Source: Taenia hydatigena
Taxonomy: Eukaryota; Platyhelminthes; Cestoda; Cyclophyllidea; Taeniidae
DNA: 64,000 nt
Direction of reading: 5' to 3'
Assembly (NCBI GenBank): GCA_036345935.2
Contig: JADWOT020001713.1
Location: 1-64,000, forward strand
Under the pieces are notes generated by a model. That model had not been told where the DNA came from, made no database searches, and worked only from the letters and a program-made list of their open reading frames with translations. Positions 23,690 through 34,900 of this stretch are shown piece after piece. Numbering within the stretch: position 1 is the first letter of the stretch; every line of letters starts with the position of its first letter. The translations under genes were made by a program, and so were the position numbers.

Positions 23690-25070
23690 AAGCATGGCAT
23701 GACGTAGCTGCGAGTATTTGTTTCAACGCAATTAAGACTCTCGAGTCTTGTTGGTCTAATCCGTAAGCGCAGATCTCATCTGCTCTCATAGCCTATGAAT
23801 ACGGCGCAGAATTATGTAGTCACAAGCTCATCATGTTCAACTTTACAGTGATAAAGCCTGTGGACCCTCTGGACTTTAAACAGCTCCAACATCTGGCAAC
23901 GCTGCAAGACAAGGGAATTGTTTATCAAATTACCTTATCACTCTTTTATGCCTCCTTGTTTGTATACCTTTTACCACAAGCTTTTTTCCTTTTGCTACCG
24001 CATTCCTTCCATCGATCATCATGAGCTGAAGCTGGACTCATTTGTTGTCCCTTGCAGCCGTACTTTTTGGCAGCCACAGTGGAATACCTGACGCGCCTAC
24101 AGTAGAAGAATCTCCACACTCAATTTTTATTTGCACATCGGTCAGGGTTGGCAATGAAAAGCTTTCGTACAAAGCTTCTCTTCGGTGTCATTGCTATTTC
24201 CGACCATCGCGAAGCCGTCTAATCGACCACGCATTCACACCCAGTCAAGTCAGCCAGTAGGGTTGGGGTCAGAAAGGACCCAATTGTATACTCAAAGCTG
24301 CACACTCGATCATAAATAAGCTATTGACTTAAATAAATGTGGAAATAACATTTAGCTACATGCAGATGCACATGTTTTTATTCCAGGCACTTTGTTTTTA
24401 CAGGTGCGCTAAATACGGAATGTCCAGTTGCATTCAAAGGGTGGACAAACTTTGAGGTCTGTGCTGCAACTTCCAAAGCAAGCCCGAAGCTCAGACTAAG
24501 CTCAATCTGCTAATACATTACCGATCTCTCCGACGCCGAACCCATTCCTGTTCGACACTTCATCAAATTTACATCAGCAACTGCTACAACTACAGGTGCA
24601 GCCAACGTCCTCGTCGCCAGGCACGTACTAACAACTTCCGGCAAACGTCTTCTCAAATCCAAATTGCCTTCTTTTCCAGCAACTTGCTGCCACCGTATCC
24701 ATGCATGGTTCAGCAAGCTTCACTACAACATTAACTGCAGAACAACCTCAGGTACGCCAGACAGTATTAGAGACACCAAAACAAGGCAGACGTAGGATTC
24801 TTTTCACCCCGTACCAAATTGGTGATACTAAAGTACTTTAACGGGAAAAACTACCTCAAAATGAATAGCTGCAAGGAACTGGCGCATCGCATCAAACTGT
24901 CGGGACTCAGGTTAGTCGAGAATCAAGTTGTTAAATTAACTGTTTAAAGACAGTTATTAGTGTGTAGCGATTAAGTGGTCTAAACTCGTCATACTTTTGA
25001 CTTTACCGATAGGTTACGACATGGTCCTAGAATGAACGCTACATTACAAAGGAAGCCAGAGCTATGACGG
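23690..25070 (+). pseudogene. Dead copy 1 of the homeobox gene
   Basis: Exon 1 starts at ATG 23833 and keeps FNFTVIKPVDPLDFKQLQ-type sequence next to the live gene's MSNFTVRKLLDLLD. Its donor has changed from G/GTATTT to G/TTTATC. Exon 2 starts at 24404 (TECPV is kept) and carries large deletions. The homeodomain begins near 24790 with RRRILFTPYQIGD, then loses 2 bp so that helix 1 shifts frame. Exon 3 starts at 25013 with V-T-T-W-S followed by TAG (25028-25030) at homeodomain position 50, just before the invariant Asn51. The TATA box of the live gene reads TATGAATA here. Three independent defects make it non-functional. Confidence 0.85.
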
Positions 25071-25074
25071 AAGT

Positions 25075-26555
25075 CTTTGGAGAGTGTGGCATAAGAGCTA
25101 CCACAATGTCAGCTAAAGATGGCATTTGTGCCGTCAGCAGGACAGTGATTTGGGGCAGTCCTTGCAGGAAGCATGCAAGTGTGTTGACTTCCTTTGATTT
25201 ATTTGCATTGTCACTGACGATTAATAAGTGCTTTTGCTCACGAAGGTCAGCGTTTAACATCAAGGTGCAGCATTACCAGTCCTTTATTCCATATCGGCTC
25301 TCCGCGATTGCATCAAAGAGCTGGTATGAAGGATGCTGTTAGCCCTCATTCAAAGGCAGCATCTGTCCATCTCGTCTCACAAAACATTATAGGCATGAAC
25401 AGCGCTTTTAGGGAGGTATCAGTCCATGTAGAGTGCTTCTATCGCAGGGCAGTAAATTTACTCGATGTGCCCTCTGGTTCGTTATAAGGAGGAAATGCGG
25501 TGAAGATGAGTGAAATAAATGAAAGATTTCTGCGCCTTAGGTAATGCTACCATCACTGTGTTTGATATGACTGTGCAGCCGATCCTAGTAATTAGAAATG
25601 CTACCAAGACACGCGGAGTGGCTGAAAAAACCTTTTTTGTGCTGCAATGCGAATTCACGTGGTCTGGTCCATCCATAACCCATCCAATCACGCCATATCA
25701 ACAAAGACTTAAACAAATAATTGTACCACTGTGACGTTGCAGTAAATACAAAATCACACTGCTGGTGCAAAGGAGAAGTGGGTTGCACCGGTCGCTGCCT
25801 CGATGTGTTCGCAATCGGCAATGCAAAGCGGTGTAGTTAGACCTAAGGACAATTTGCTGGCCACCAAGTTAGCAAATGCCAAGGATTAAAAGGGACGTTG
25901 ACTATAAAGCCAGGGCTTAGTGCAGTTTATTGAGCTTGTCAAAATTAAGTACTGCAGCCATTACTGTAAAATGGAACATTATCTTGCGTGTATGAAATAG
26001 AGAAAAAAGGTGGAGCAGGTAGCCCTGTTTCCTTACAAGTTGGTGAAGTTGTCTTGAGGCGGACTAAGTAGCAAATATTCTTAATAAAGGGAAAGATATT
26101 TCCTCATTGCCGTTATGCAGTGCATTAAGGCGGCGCTCTTTTGAGTGCAAGGCACTGCACATGTAAAGAGGTCTGTCAGAAGTGTATCCAATTTGACCCC
26201 CAGTACGTGTGTCATCCTTCTCAAGAAGAAGAGCATGTGTAGTCAAATCCCGCAGTACCCTTAAGTAAGGAAAACTGAAGCAAGTAAGCGCTGAGGTCTG
26301 CTTTTTGCAACAGGCTCTCTTGCGGTTATTAGTCCTTTGTTTGTGCTTATCGCGTCCGTTTCAAGCATACTTTTAGACTACCCTTTCGGTAGCCGTCTAT
26401 TAATGGATGGGATCGTTGACGTGGTCGGGCAATGATCAGAAGGATGCGCTTACACGCCTGTGCGTTTACTTCAACCTTGCAGAAGAATAGATCGTTACAA
26501 AGGCCTGATTCAGAGGATGCTTACTAAAATGGAGATGCTTCAACCATTTATAAGC
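25075..26555. other. No gene recognised
   Basis: Frames of up to 92 codons overlap on opposite strands. Downstream homology to the live homeobox locus fades just after the dead exon 3. Nothing else is identified. Confidence 0.45.
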
Positions 26556-26559
26556 TATC

Positions 26560-26830
26560 AGTGATCAGATGGATACTAATGGAACCATGCTAAGGTGATG
26601 AGGCGTTTAGTGTAGGGTACTGATCAAGCCATTTCGTCCATGCAAAAGGAAACCTTGGGAAGCGATCTGATTTGTGCACCTTGAAAGTGACATGGAACAT
26701 GGATCAAACTCTCATAGACATTAACGTTCACCGCCTCTATCGGCTAAGTGTTGTCATCGCTCATGCATATAAGACGTCGACCTGTGTGGTCTCTCACCTC
26801 CAAAACAATTCATCATAGCGAGTCCCAACT
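26560..26830 (-). pseudogene. USP48-like fragment next to homeobox copy 2
   Basis: The minus strand reads V-L-E-V-R, then G-R-R-L-I-C-M-S-D-D-N-T and a stop, parallel to the exon at 16478-16580. It is followed by D-E-M-A-TGA-S-V-P-Y, with the TGA complement at 26624-26626, the same stop as at 16379 and 59054. The acceptor before DEMA reads TTTTGCATG and so has lost its AG. It lies directly downstream of the dead homeobox copy on the same strand. Confidence 0.55.
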
Positions 26831-26884
26831 TCACGCATAGCTTTTTTACGAGAATATCTCTAAATGGCATCAGCTTATTTATTT

Positions 26885-27575
26885 ATTTTTGAAAAATTAG
26901 GGCGCACAAAGTGGCTGCCATCAAAGAATGCCGTTAGGACCGCAAAACATTAACATCACAGCCACTAAACGAAATACAACCAAGGTTAGCCTGCAGACTC
27001 TTCATATAGGAAGCTAATAACGCGCTTGTTTATTTCTACCAACTTTTTGATATCTTCATCTTCACCATCCTGCTTTTGATCAGTTTTAGCACCAAGCTAA
27101 TTTTCAGCGACTCAGCCAGCGCGAAAAATTGCTGCTTGTGCCTCAACATCATATCAGCACCGATTTGGAACGGGGTAAAGAGAACCCTGCGTCTGCCATG
27201 TCTCTGTGCCTCAGATAATATCTGACATACCTGAGGCTGTTCTGCGGTTGGCAGTGTAAAGAAGTTTGAATCAGGCACAGACATGCTGGCAGCAAACCGC
27301 TGGAGAAGATGATTTGGAATTGAGAAAACGCTTGCTGGAAGTTGTTAAAACGCGCTTTGCGTCAGAAATGGTTGCTGCACCTGTGGTTGTGGCAGCTCTT
27401 GACATAACTTTGACGGCGTGTCAAATAGGAGTGGATTCGGCGCTGGGAAGGTGGGTAACAAAGTCGCAGACTGAGGTTGGCCTGAGCTTCTACCCTGCTT
27501 TGGAGGTGAAGATAGTTCCATGCAGGATGTCTGTTGCAGTACAGACTTCGTAATGCTAGCCGATAGTTATTCGAA
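26885..27575 (-). pseudogene. Dead copy 2 of the homeobox gene
   Basis: On the minus strand the frame at 27284-27036 reads SVPDSNFFTLPTAEQPQV and then RRRVLFTPFQIG, matching MPDSANCTTTPSADQPQI and RRVFFTPYQVA of the live gene. Homology runs upstream to about 27575 in a disrupted frame. Helices 2 and 3 are scrambled: after the position of ELARRINL the sequence jumps to what is 3' flanking DNA in the live locus (aligning with 58135-58240), so W48, F49 and N51 are deleted. Exon 1 and the 5' half of exon 2 were not found. Confidence 0.8.
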
Positions 27576-27615
27576 AACACTAGAACTGCTTAAGTTTGTT
27601 AGTAGAATCTTGATA

Positions 27616-28644
27616 AAATAAAATCGTAACGCAATATTTACCCTTCCCCTGAATCGTCCGCCAATATTGCGGATACGATTGGTCAGCAGGCGAGTAAAGT
27701 GTTGACAGATCAACTAGCACTCGATCCAGATGCAACCCAGGTGGATTCGTACCTTTGCGAGGTTTCCTGCTTTCTCAAGTTTATTCGTGAAATTGAAATG
27801 TCTTTCTATTTCATTAACCTTACTTTTGTTTGTTGGTATTTAGAGTTGGATGAGAAGACGAGGCCGCGAACATCGTGCAGTTTGGAAAACCAATATTTTA
27901 TATAAATTGCAAATAAAACATTCAAAGTCATTTTTGTATTACCAGAAGAAGCGCAATATTTAGAAGGGCGACTGACGTGGTCAAATGCGTTCTCAGTTAG
28001 GAGGGCACAGATTGTAAAAATTTGGAGAAATGGGAGGAGAAATTCGTGGAATGGTCGCTTGCATATTTAATGTATGGTCCATCAAAGCAAACCTTTTCAG
28101 AAGTGGAGAACTCTGCAACTAGTGGCAAGCCATTCCAGGAATTTCGAAGCAGAAACTGCGCATTAAACCAAAGTCGCTCTGATCATCCCATCATTAAGGC
28201 AGTCCTATCTGATGTTAGATGTCTGGATACCACCGAGACAGCCGTGGGTGCCACGTGTGTAGTGGTTTTTCAATTGCATTTGAGGTGATATGATTTGTGG
28301 CAAGAAAATTGGTAATTCAAATGTAATTAATGCCCCAGGTATAAATGAATGTAAAGTCGCGATCCTTTTTGATGTCAAAGGCTGCTTATAAGAATGTCAA
28401 AGTTGTAGACAGTAGTCCTTTTGTCGCTCAGGCAGAATTAAATGCACAGCAATGTGAGCGCTTGACAAACAGATCCACTTTTGTTAGGTTGTGTTTGATG
28501 TCGCCTTCGGTCACGCCGGTATCAATAAGGCCACATCAGAAATACGTTCGGCTTCGACGAACGGAACTTGATCGACCTTATTTGACAGTTATACCAGCAA
28601 ATAAACTCCGCAGAATTGCATCACTACATGAGGTGGTAGGCTAG
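27616..28644 (+). other. Candidate coding frames, unrecognised
   Basis: Frame 1 (27625-27905) includes ANIADTIGQQASKVL and DPDATQVDSYLCE. It has a possible short intron (GAG/GTTTCC to ATTTAG) and an AATAAA at 27911 shortly after its stop. Frame 2 (28345-28644) has a polar, basic translation ending before a GTG/GTAGGC donor-like site. Both look somewhat protein-like, but no family is recognised and ORFs of this length are expected by chance here. Confidence 0.25.
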
Positions 28645-28649
28645 TGGGT

Positions 28650-29695
28650 CGGTTAACTCTACACGGGCGATGGCCTCGAGAAGATCGTAGTAGAGGTAAC
28701 ACTGACATAAATGGGGAAGCAAAATAAAGATTTTTCCATGACTGCGAAAACAATTGAGCTATTCGCTGACTTAATTTAAAACAATGGCTTTACAAGCGTA
28801 AGCACGCGTTCATTGCTGATCGTCTCTCATCAGCTACTGGCATGCGATATCAGGTCGTATTTTTTTAGTTTTGTAATGCATTCTTTGTCATCAAATAACT
28901 TGGTAATCAAAATAATAGTGCAAATAAAAAATGTACTTAAATGTATGCATTCGTATTAGAGTTCGGGAGTCAGATTGACTTTACTAGACTCACACAATAA
29001 AACGATTTAATAATCACATTATTCAATCATATTTATGCATTATTTGAAACATTACGAATTAGCTCGGTGGAAAGCTTCTATGGTTTATTGAAGTCAGAAT
29101 TTCTTTAGCGAGGCAAGATTTGCATCCAGGTGAAAACGTCCTAGCAACTGGGATCTGTATAAGGCCAGTAAGGTTCCGGAGCTTAAATTTAGTAAGAAGC
29201 ATCTGTGTTTCTGAAGCACCTTTTATTTATCACTGCAGCGTTGAAAAAGCCTGCATAATCCTCATGTAAACGGATCTCGACGGGTCCTCTGCATTGCCAT
29301 CCCGCTCAGTCGTTTAGCATGGAAAATGAGGAATCCCAGATCACATCTTTGTAATGGTTCTAGAATGCATGCAAACAATTACTTCTCGAGATTCCGGGAC
29401 TTTGTAACCAACGTTAATTCACTTTCTACATCTGCGAAGTTGGTTCTTCGCCTTTTTAGCGACCTCACCATCACTTCCGGCTACAACCGGAAAACGCTCC
29501 ATCATGTGCAAGTTCATGTTCCACCACATGGTCCTTCGCGACCCTAATGGCAACGAGAAATGCGTTGGTCAAAGCGCTCTCGCCCACACAGTATGGAAGT
29601 AGGTGAGCACGACTTGTTCGTTAACAAAATGGAATATAAGCCATTTATCGCAGGATAAGGCGCTGTTTCACTTTCGACGTCCATTTGTCTTTAAA
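28650..29695. other. No gene recognised
   Basis: This is AT-rich sequence with only short frames (73 codons at most). No repeat family was recognised. Confidence 0.45.
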
Positions 29696-29699
29696 AAAG

Positions 29700-30700
29700 C
29701 AAATGAATGAAGCGTCACGTCCATGCTCTTTGTGATGTAGGCTGGCAGTATCATTCTTGTAACAGAACCACTGACTATTGGGGCCTGAGTTTCGCCCAGC
29801 TTGATAATAGTGATGTAGGACGAAATAGCGTGTGCCGGCCATCGGATTGCGTTCTTTGCTTCTCGCTAGATTGCTCTAGCCAGGGAAGACGATCCGTTAG
29901 AGTAGGCTGCCGAATGTCGATTCACTATGGTCTTGACTTACCCTACAGCGGCGACTATAAAGTGCTGCACGATGGTGACTAATTAAGGCCATTTCTGCAT
30001 TCCAGTTACAGCTTAACGTGGTTTCAGATTCTACACATCAAAAATCTTTTACTTCCTTGTGATTAGTGTTGACACTAGAGTTGAAATGTTGTATTTTTTG
30101 GTTTTAGCGGTGTCACCGACCTAAATGAGAAGCATTTCATGCTCAAACTTCTAAAGTCGAATGATGGGTCAGTTGAGAGAGAGAGTGGGTTTTGAGGGCA
30201 TGTAAAACACGTCTTATGCTATGTGTCCTGGTTCGTTCTGCCCTTCCGAGAAGATGTACACGAAATGATGAAGGAATTTGGCTCACCAAAGCCGCAAATC
30301 GAACATTGAACAATGATTACAAGCTTTTTTTAAAAATATACACGCCATCACTGATCGGCAAACCCTCGTTGCAATCCTGTCAAAGCCTTAGTCAACAGCG
30401 GTTCTCTACATCATTTACCTGGTCACACGTCAGAGCAACCCGTTATTTTTCGAAGCAAAGTCAGCAGCTGACCACTTGAGGTATCCATGGCGAAACCGAA
30501 ATGGAATGCAACAGTGAGTAAGTATGGTTCCACTATCATGCTCTGTGTAAAGGCGTATGAAACGAGGATGTCAGCTGCCGGTTGCAAGAGCATTCTAAAT
30601 CTGTTTTTTTACAAATGACCTGGAGACGCGCTGACAATTTACAAAGTCACGCTACACCCTTTACCTTCACCTGCAATCACCTTAGTGCCTCTCTTCTTGT
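29700..30700 (-). pseudogene. USP-locus fragment
   Basis: It aligns in the same orientation with 15.69-16.15 kb (shared CGATCC-TTAGAGT-GGCTG and GGGCATG-AAA blocks) and then, after a deletion, with 17.48-17.90 kb. No uninterrupted frame remains. The assignment to the USP locus comes only from this alignment. Confidence 0.45.
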
Positions 30701-31330
30701 ACTCCAAGTTTTCTTCCTCGTACCTTCAAGCAGCCTTTTTATTCTTCCTTCCTAGTAGCTTTCTGCTATAAAAGAGCGCTTGCAGACGCATTCATGTCTT
30801 TTTTGCGCCTTAGCTACTACCGTTCATCAGAACCGGAAAGTAGTTTAATATGTTTAAGTGCTCCGTCTACCGCATGATCGCATACAACCCATTTAAGAAA
30901 GGAGCTTTTTGTAATGTGGAAGTTATTTTGGCATCAGAGAGAGAACGGAGTAGCACATAGTTGGAGAACCTACCAGTTCTTCTGACGGCATGGCAATCAC
31001 CTTTCAGATGCCTCAACTCTACTTTGATGTCCCTAGACATTCGCCGTTTTTGGAGGTAAAGACATGTCAATGATCCAGACATAGGGAATTTGATGGATTG
31101 CCCAAGAACTGGAACCCTCACTACATGTTCTAATTTTATGAGCACTTGGTTGCAGAGCCACTCAAGTCATTCAGTAGATAGGTTAAAACAAATAAACCGC
31201 TAGCGTGCATCTAACTAACTCAAAGGAAATTTCTTCATTTAACAACCAACGAATGTCACATTGTTAAGGAACTGACATGATTCAGTTGTGCATAACAGTA
31301 ATGGTAGTCTCATGTGCCAAGTCCCTCAGT

Positions 31331-31372
31331 CCTCCTCTTTATCTAATTGTCACTACAATTATAAAGAGGAGG
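31331..31372. repeat. Near-perfect 42-bp inverted repeat
   Basis: Arms CCTCCTCTTTAT and ATAAAGAGGAGG (12 bp, perfect) are followed inward by AATTGT and ACAATT, with a CACT loop and a 2-nt bulge, giving 18 paired bases. It is too short for a usual microRNA precursor. Confidence 0.6.
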
Positions 31373-31943
31373 AAAGGAGTAGAGCTTAACGTCGCATGTC
31401 CTGTACTCTGAATTGCTATTAGCCGCGGATTCCATGCCTCCATGTAGCTTGAAGAAAGCACTGGAACATCTCAACAGTGACAGCGTGAGCCGACGAGTGA
31501 TCTTGTAGCATTTGTCTTTGAGGAACATGATCTAGTTGGCATTGGAAAAATCTTTTAGGTACATTTTAGTGAAAGATGTGGAGCGATTGGCTGTGTGTTT
31601 TTTTCGCCAACATCGCGTAAGTTAGAACGGCAGCATCACACCCACTGAGCGATCGCATCAAGGCGTTTTTTTTGAATTGCAGACTTTAAAAGAAAGTAAG
31701 TGATCAACAGTCCTTCAACTCACTCATCATGCTCGGCTCATGTCCGAGAAAAGAATCAGGTATGGAAAAAAATATGGGTGGAGAATGACAGGACTAGGCG
31801 AAGGAGAGAGTTTAAAAACTTGCTGCAGATCGGAATAACGAACCATGCCCTCGTCAAAAGTAAAAGTGCATTTGCATTGATTTGCTCCTCTGCATCCACC
31901 AATTTATCTGTAAGATTTTCCCAGCTCAACTCACCCGGCGGTC

Positions 31944-31969
31944 CTATTGATCGATGCATAGATCAATAG
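31944..31969. repeat. Perfect 9-bp inverted repeat
   Basis: CTATTGATC and GATCAATAG flank an 8-bp loop. No associated gene is seen, and it may be chance or a protein-binding palindrome. Confidence 0.4.
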
Positions 31970-34363
31970 AATAACCAAATGGTAACAGAATTACAGCGAC
32001 TGCACAGCAGGTGGTCTTACTGATTTTATCGATCCATCGACTGATGCATAGACTTGTGCAGGGCATCAGCAACGAAGCGCTGGTTGAGAAGCGCACAGGC
32101 AATCCACATGTAGGTATTTAACTCACCGCTTTCTCTGCCTCTTTCCAACCCCTACGGATTTGCACGCCTTCATTAAAAGAGGATAATCAAACCGCAGTGG
32201 AGAAGTTTAAAAATTGCACTAACCTACAAAGCCTTCTTTGCAAAAAAGCTACAGCTGATAGCACTTTACATCCTGTTAACCACCACCATAGTCGTGCTTA
32301 CGCTAAGTCCGCACGTCGCTCGTGAACCCATCACCGACCTTCTGCTAGTGAAGTGAGCAGGCCAGAACGCGGTGTCACCTTAACAGGAGGATGCCGTCAC
32401 TCACGGAGGAAACTAGAATGTCTCCAATGCAGACACTCACAGTTTTGATGCACCACTACTGCTACTATTAACGAAGTGAAGTTTTCAAATTCTGACGACT
32501 GGATAAAACACTTTTTAACAGAGAAATGAAGGCATCACTAAAGACGTTGCTGCAAATAAGGCAAGATCTCAAAATTACGGTAAAAACCTAGCAAACGGAA
32601 CAATTTATGTCCAACGAGAACTGCGTACACAAGGGAAAACAAATGCGTCCAGCAGTGGACTGGAAACTGGTTCTGCCATCTTCTTCAGTGTGCACCGCGA
32701 CACCAGTGCTTACATTTTATTACACAAATAAAAACGTTAAACAGCGGCTAAGTACCAAATTCTTAAATCAGGTCAGCAAAGTTACGTCCAGTCACAAAGT
32801 TGTGGGGCCAAAAACTTGCGTATCGCAGGGATGGATCTGACACTTTCCCTAAAAAATAACATTCGAAAATCATATGTTTGTGCATGATGGACAAGCATCC
32901 CGTGGTGATGAGATCGCATGTAAAATAAATTTAGCAAATTACGCCTAAGTTTTAATAAACCTCTGCAAAATAAAGGCGATGGCAACATTTAGGAGAACAG
33001 TTACAGAGGTACTGCATCTTAGGATCCACCTGTTTTGCTGCCAAGATAGTCACACCGCCTTTAGGGATTGGTTGATCAGAAAGGAAGCCTGGTCTTTATC
33101 AGCTTTATTGCTTACGATGCAAACAGTTTTCTAGCTAGCCTCGATTTGGTGCTGCGAAGCATACGTCACATATACACACTAAGTAACAACTAACAAGCTT
33201 ACATAGCTGGATGGGTCACCACACCGTCCAGCTAAACCAATTCGAGAAAGGACGATGGAACCTTCTCTACCTCCCAAGTAAAAGCTGCTTCCACGCCCTT
33301 TGTATAAGGTTGCCAGATTTGCAAGTGCAAAGGCTTTCATTAAAAGACTTGGCTTTACTGGAGGGCTTTACACCATCCTAGTCCCACAGGATGGCAATTA
33401 CTGCGTCCCATCTACGGCATGAGCAAGCAATATTCATTGGGTTTACACCATGAAAACGACGCACACACCGATCTGTACTGAAGACGTTCATATGTTAGGG
33501 CAGTTCAAAGTCATCTCGATGAATGCTTGCAAGATGTTTGAACTTGGCAGGATCAACCAATTCATGAGGGTGTGACCACATTGATGTACACTACTTTGCT
33601 AAAATAAACTATTCTCTCAGCATATGGAGGCAGCGCAAAAACATTGAATGCACGTGCACAAATGGAAGAGGACAAAGATGAAATCCCAAATCACATTTGG
33701 CCTCACATGCCTTCTAATGGCCAGTCCTTCGCATGCATTCATCGCTCGACTTGAAGGGACGCTTTGATGCCCCACTGTCACTATCATTAACCAGAGGTGC
33801 GAAAGAAAAGACACCCACTCCTCGAACATAACTTGCTCTTTACAGGCGGTAAAATCAGGGCCTTGACCTCAGCCACGGATTCTGTTGCTGACACAAGCGT
33901 ACCACGTCATCATTGGCATGGCTGGTCAGGATAGAAGGCACAAAAAAGAAAAGTCATTCGGACACCATCAAGCCTAAGCAAGCTCGGAAAAAGTTTTCGT
34001 AAGTCTACAATTCGCAGCATTAAACAGGCTTTGTAATGATAAAACCTGCGGCCCTATTTATGTTCCATATACTCCTATTATTAGTAGCACCCATTCACCG
34101 CTCCCAAGTAATTTTACCCACTTTAAGCTTCAGTTACCCATTTCGATTCTGTTCACTCACTTATTGGAAAAATTAAACGCAAAATTTGCCATTTGGGCCT
34201 CATATTTTTAGGCACCTACTGAATGATGGATCGGGCGATTAATTAAAAATGAATGTGCAGATTGCCTAAGGTTTGCCTTTATTTTTATGCCCTCATGGAA
34301 GAAATTGTGCAGAGAGCACCTCTGACATCCAAGTGAAATTTTTGCGTTGATTAAGACTACCAC

Positions 34364-34381
34364 CAACAACAACAACAACAA
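34364..34381. repeat. (CAA)6 microsatellite
   Basis: Six perfect CAA units. Confidence 0.8.
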
Positions 34382-34739
34382 AAGTCAAACCAATTCCGAC
34401 TTTGCAAAAATTAACCCGAAATAATACAATCAATAGAGCAAGCTGCTTAGTTCAAGAAAATTTGTTTTGCACAATGAGTTGGCTACAGGCAAACGAGAAA
34501 CCAGTAATGCATAAAACAAGAAAGGCTAAAGTCAATCGCAGTTGTTATACACAATGGTCAGACACCTTAGACAACGGTTGATAGCGTGGTTGGTTGGAGT
34601 AAGAACGGATGATCAAGCACCTACCTGGCTAAAACAATGAGGGCGGTTGACTGCTAAGCTGCGTGTTGGTATGAGGAACGGCGGCACTATGATTGAACAG
34701 TTTTACACAGAAAAGTGTCTGCTCATTACAATGCATGCG

Positions 34740-34900
34740 TGGGGCACTCGATTTGGTCCCTATATTTTGACTCCTTACCTTTCTTTCTACTTAAGCGCCA
34801 CGAGAACGCCTCTCACCTCTGAATCCCTCACACAACTCTCCTTCTCCTCCTACCTCATCGTCTGCCAACGCTCTCCTCGTAGTCGATTTGATTAACTAGA
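34740..34900 (+). repeat. Short inverted copy of repeat A
   Basis: GCCACGAGAACG followed by a CTC/TCC-rich tract and CATCGTCTGCCA-CGCTCTC matches the complement of 35470-35580 and the + strand at 51890-51980. So part of repeat A is present head-to-head at this end of the block. Confidence 0.6.

Larger units (their letters stand above)
30705..34735. other. No gene recognised; two hairpins and one microsatellite
   Basis: Apart from the small elements listed separately, I see only scattered frames under 100 codons. A frame at 31700-31969 has a basic KKIWVENDRTRRRREFKNLL stretch but no supporting splice sites or copies. Confidence 0.4.

Noticed and set aside
24510..24716. Minus ORF resembling the plus ORF at 27266-27553 (both with AAPVVVA-type and LDLR/LELR-type runs)
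   Set aside because: Both are antisense to homeobox exon 2 copies. Their similarity follows from the duplication of the sense gene.
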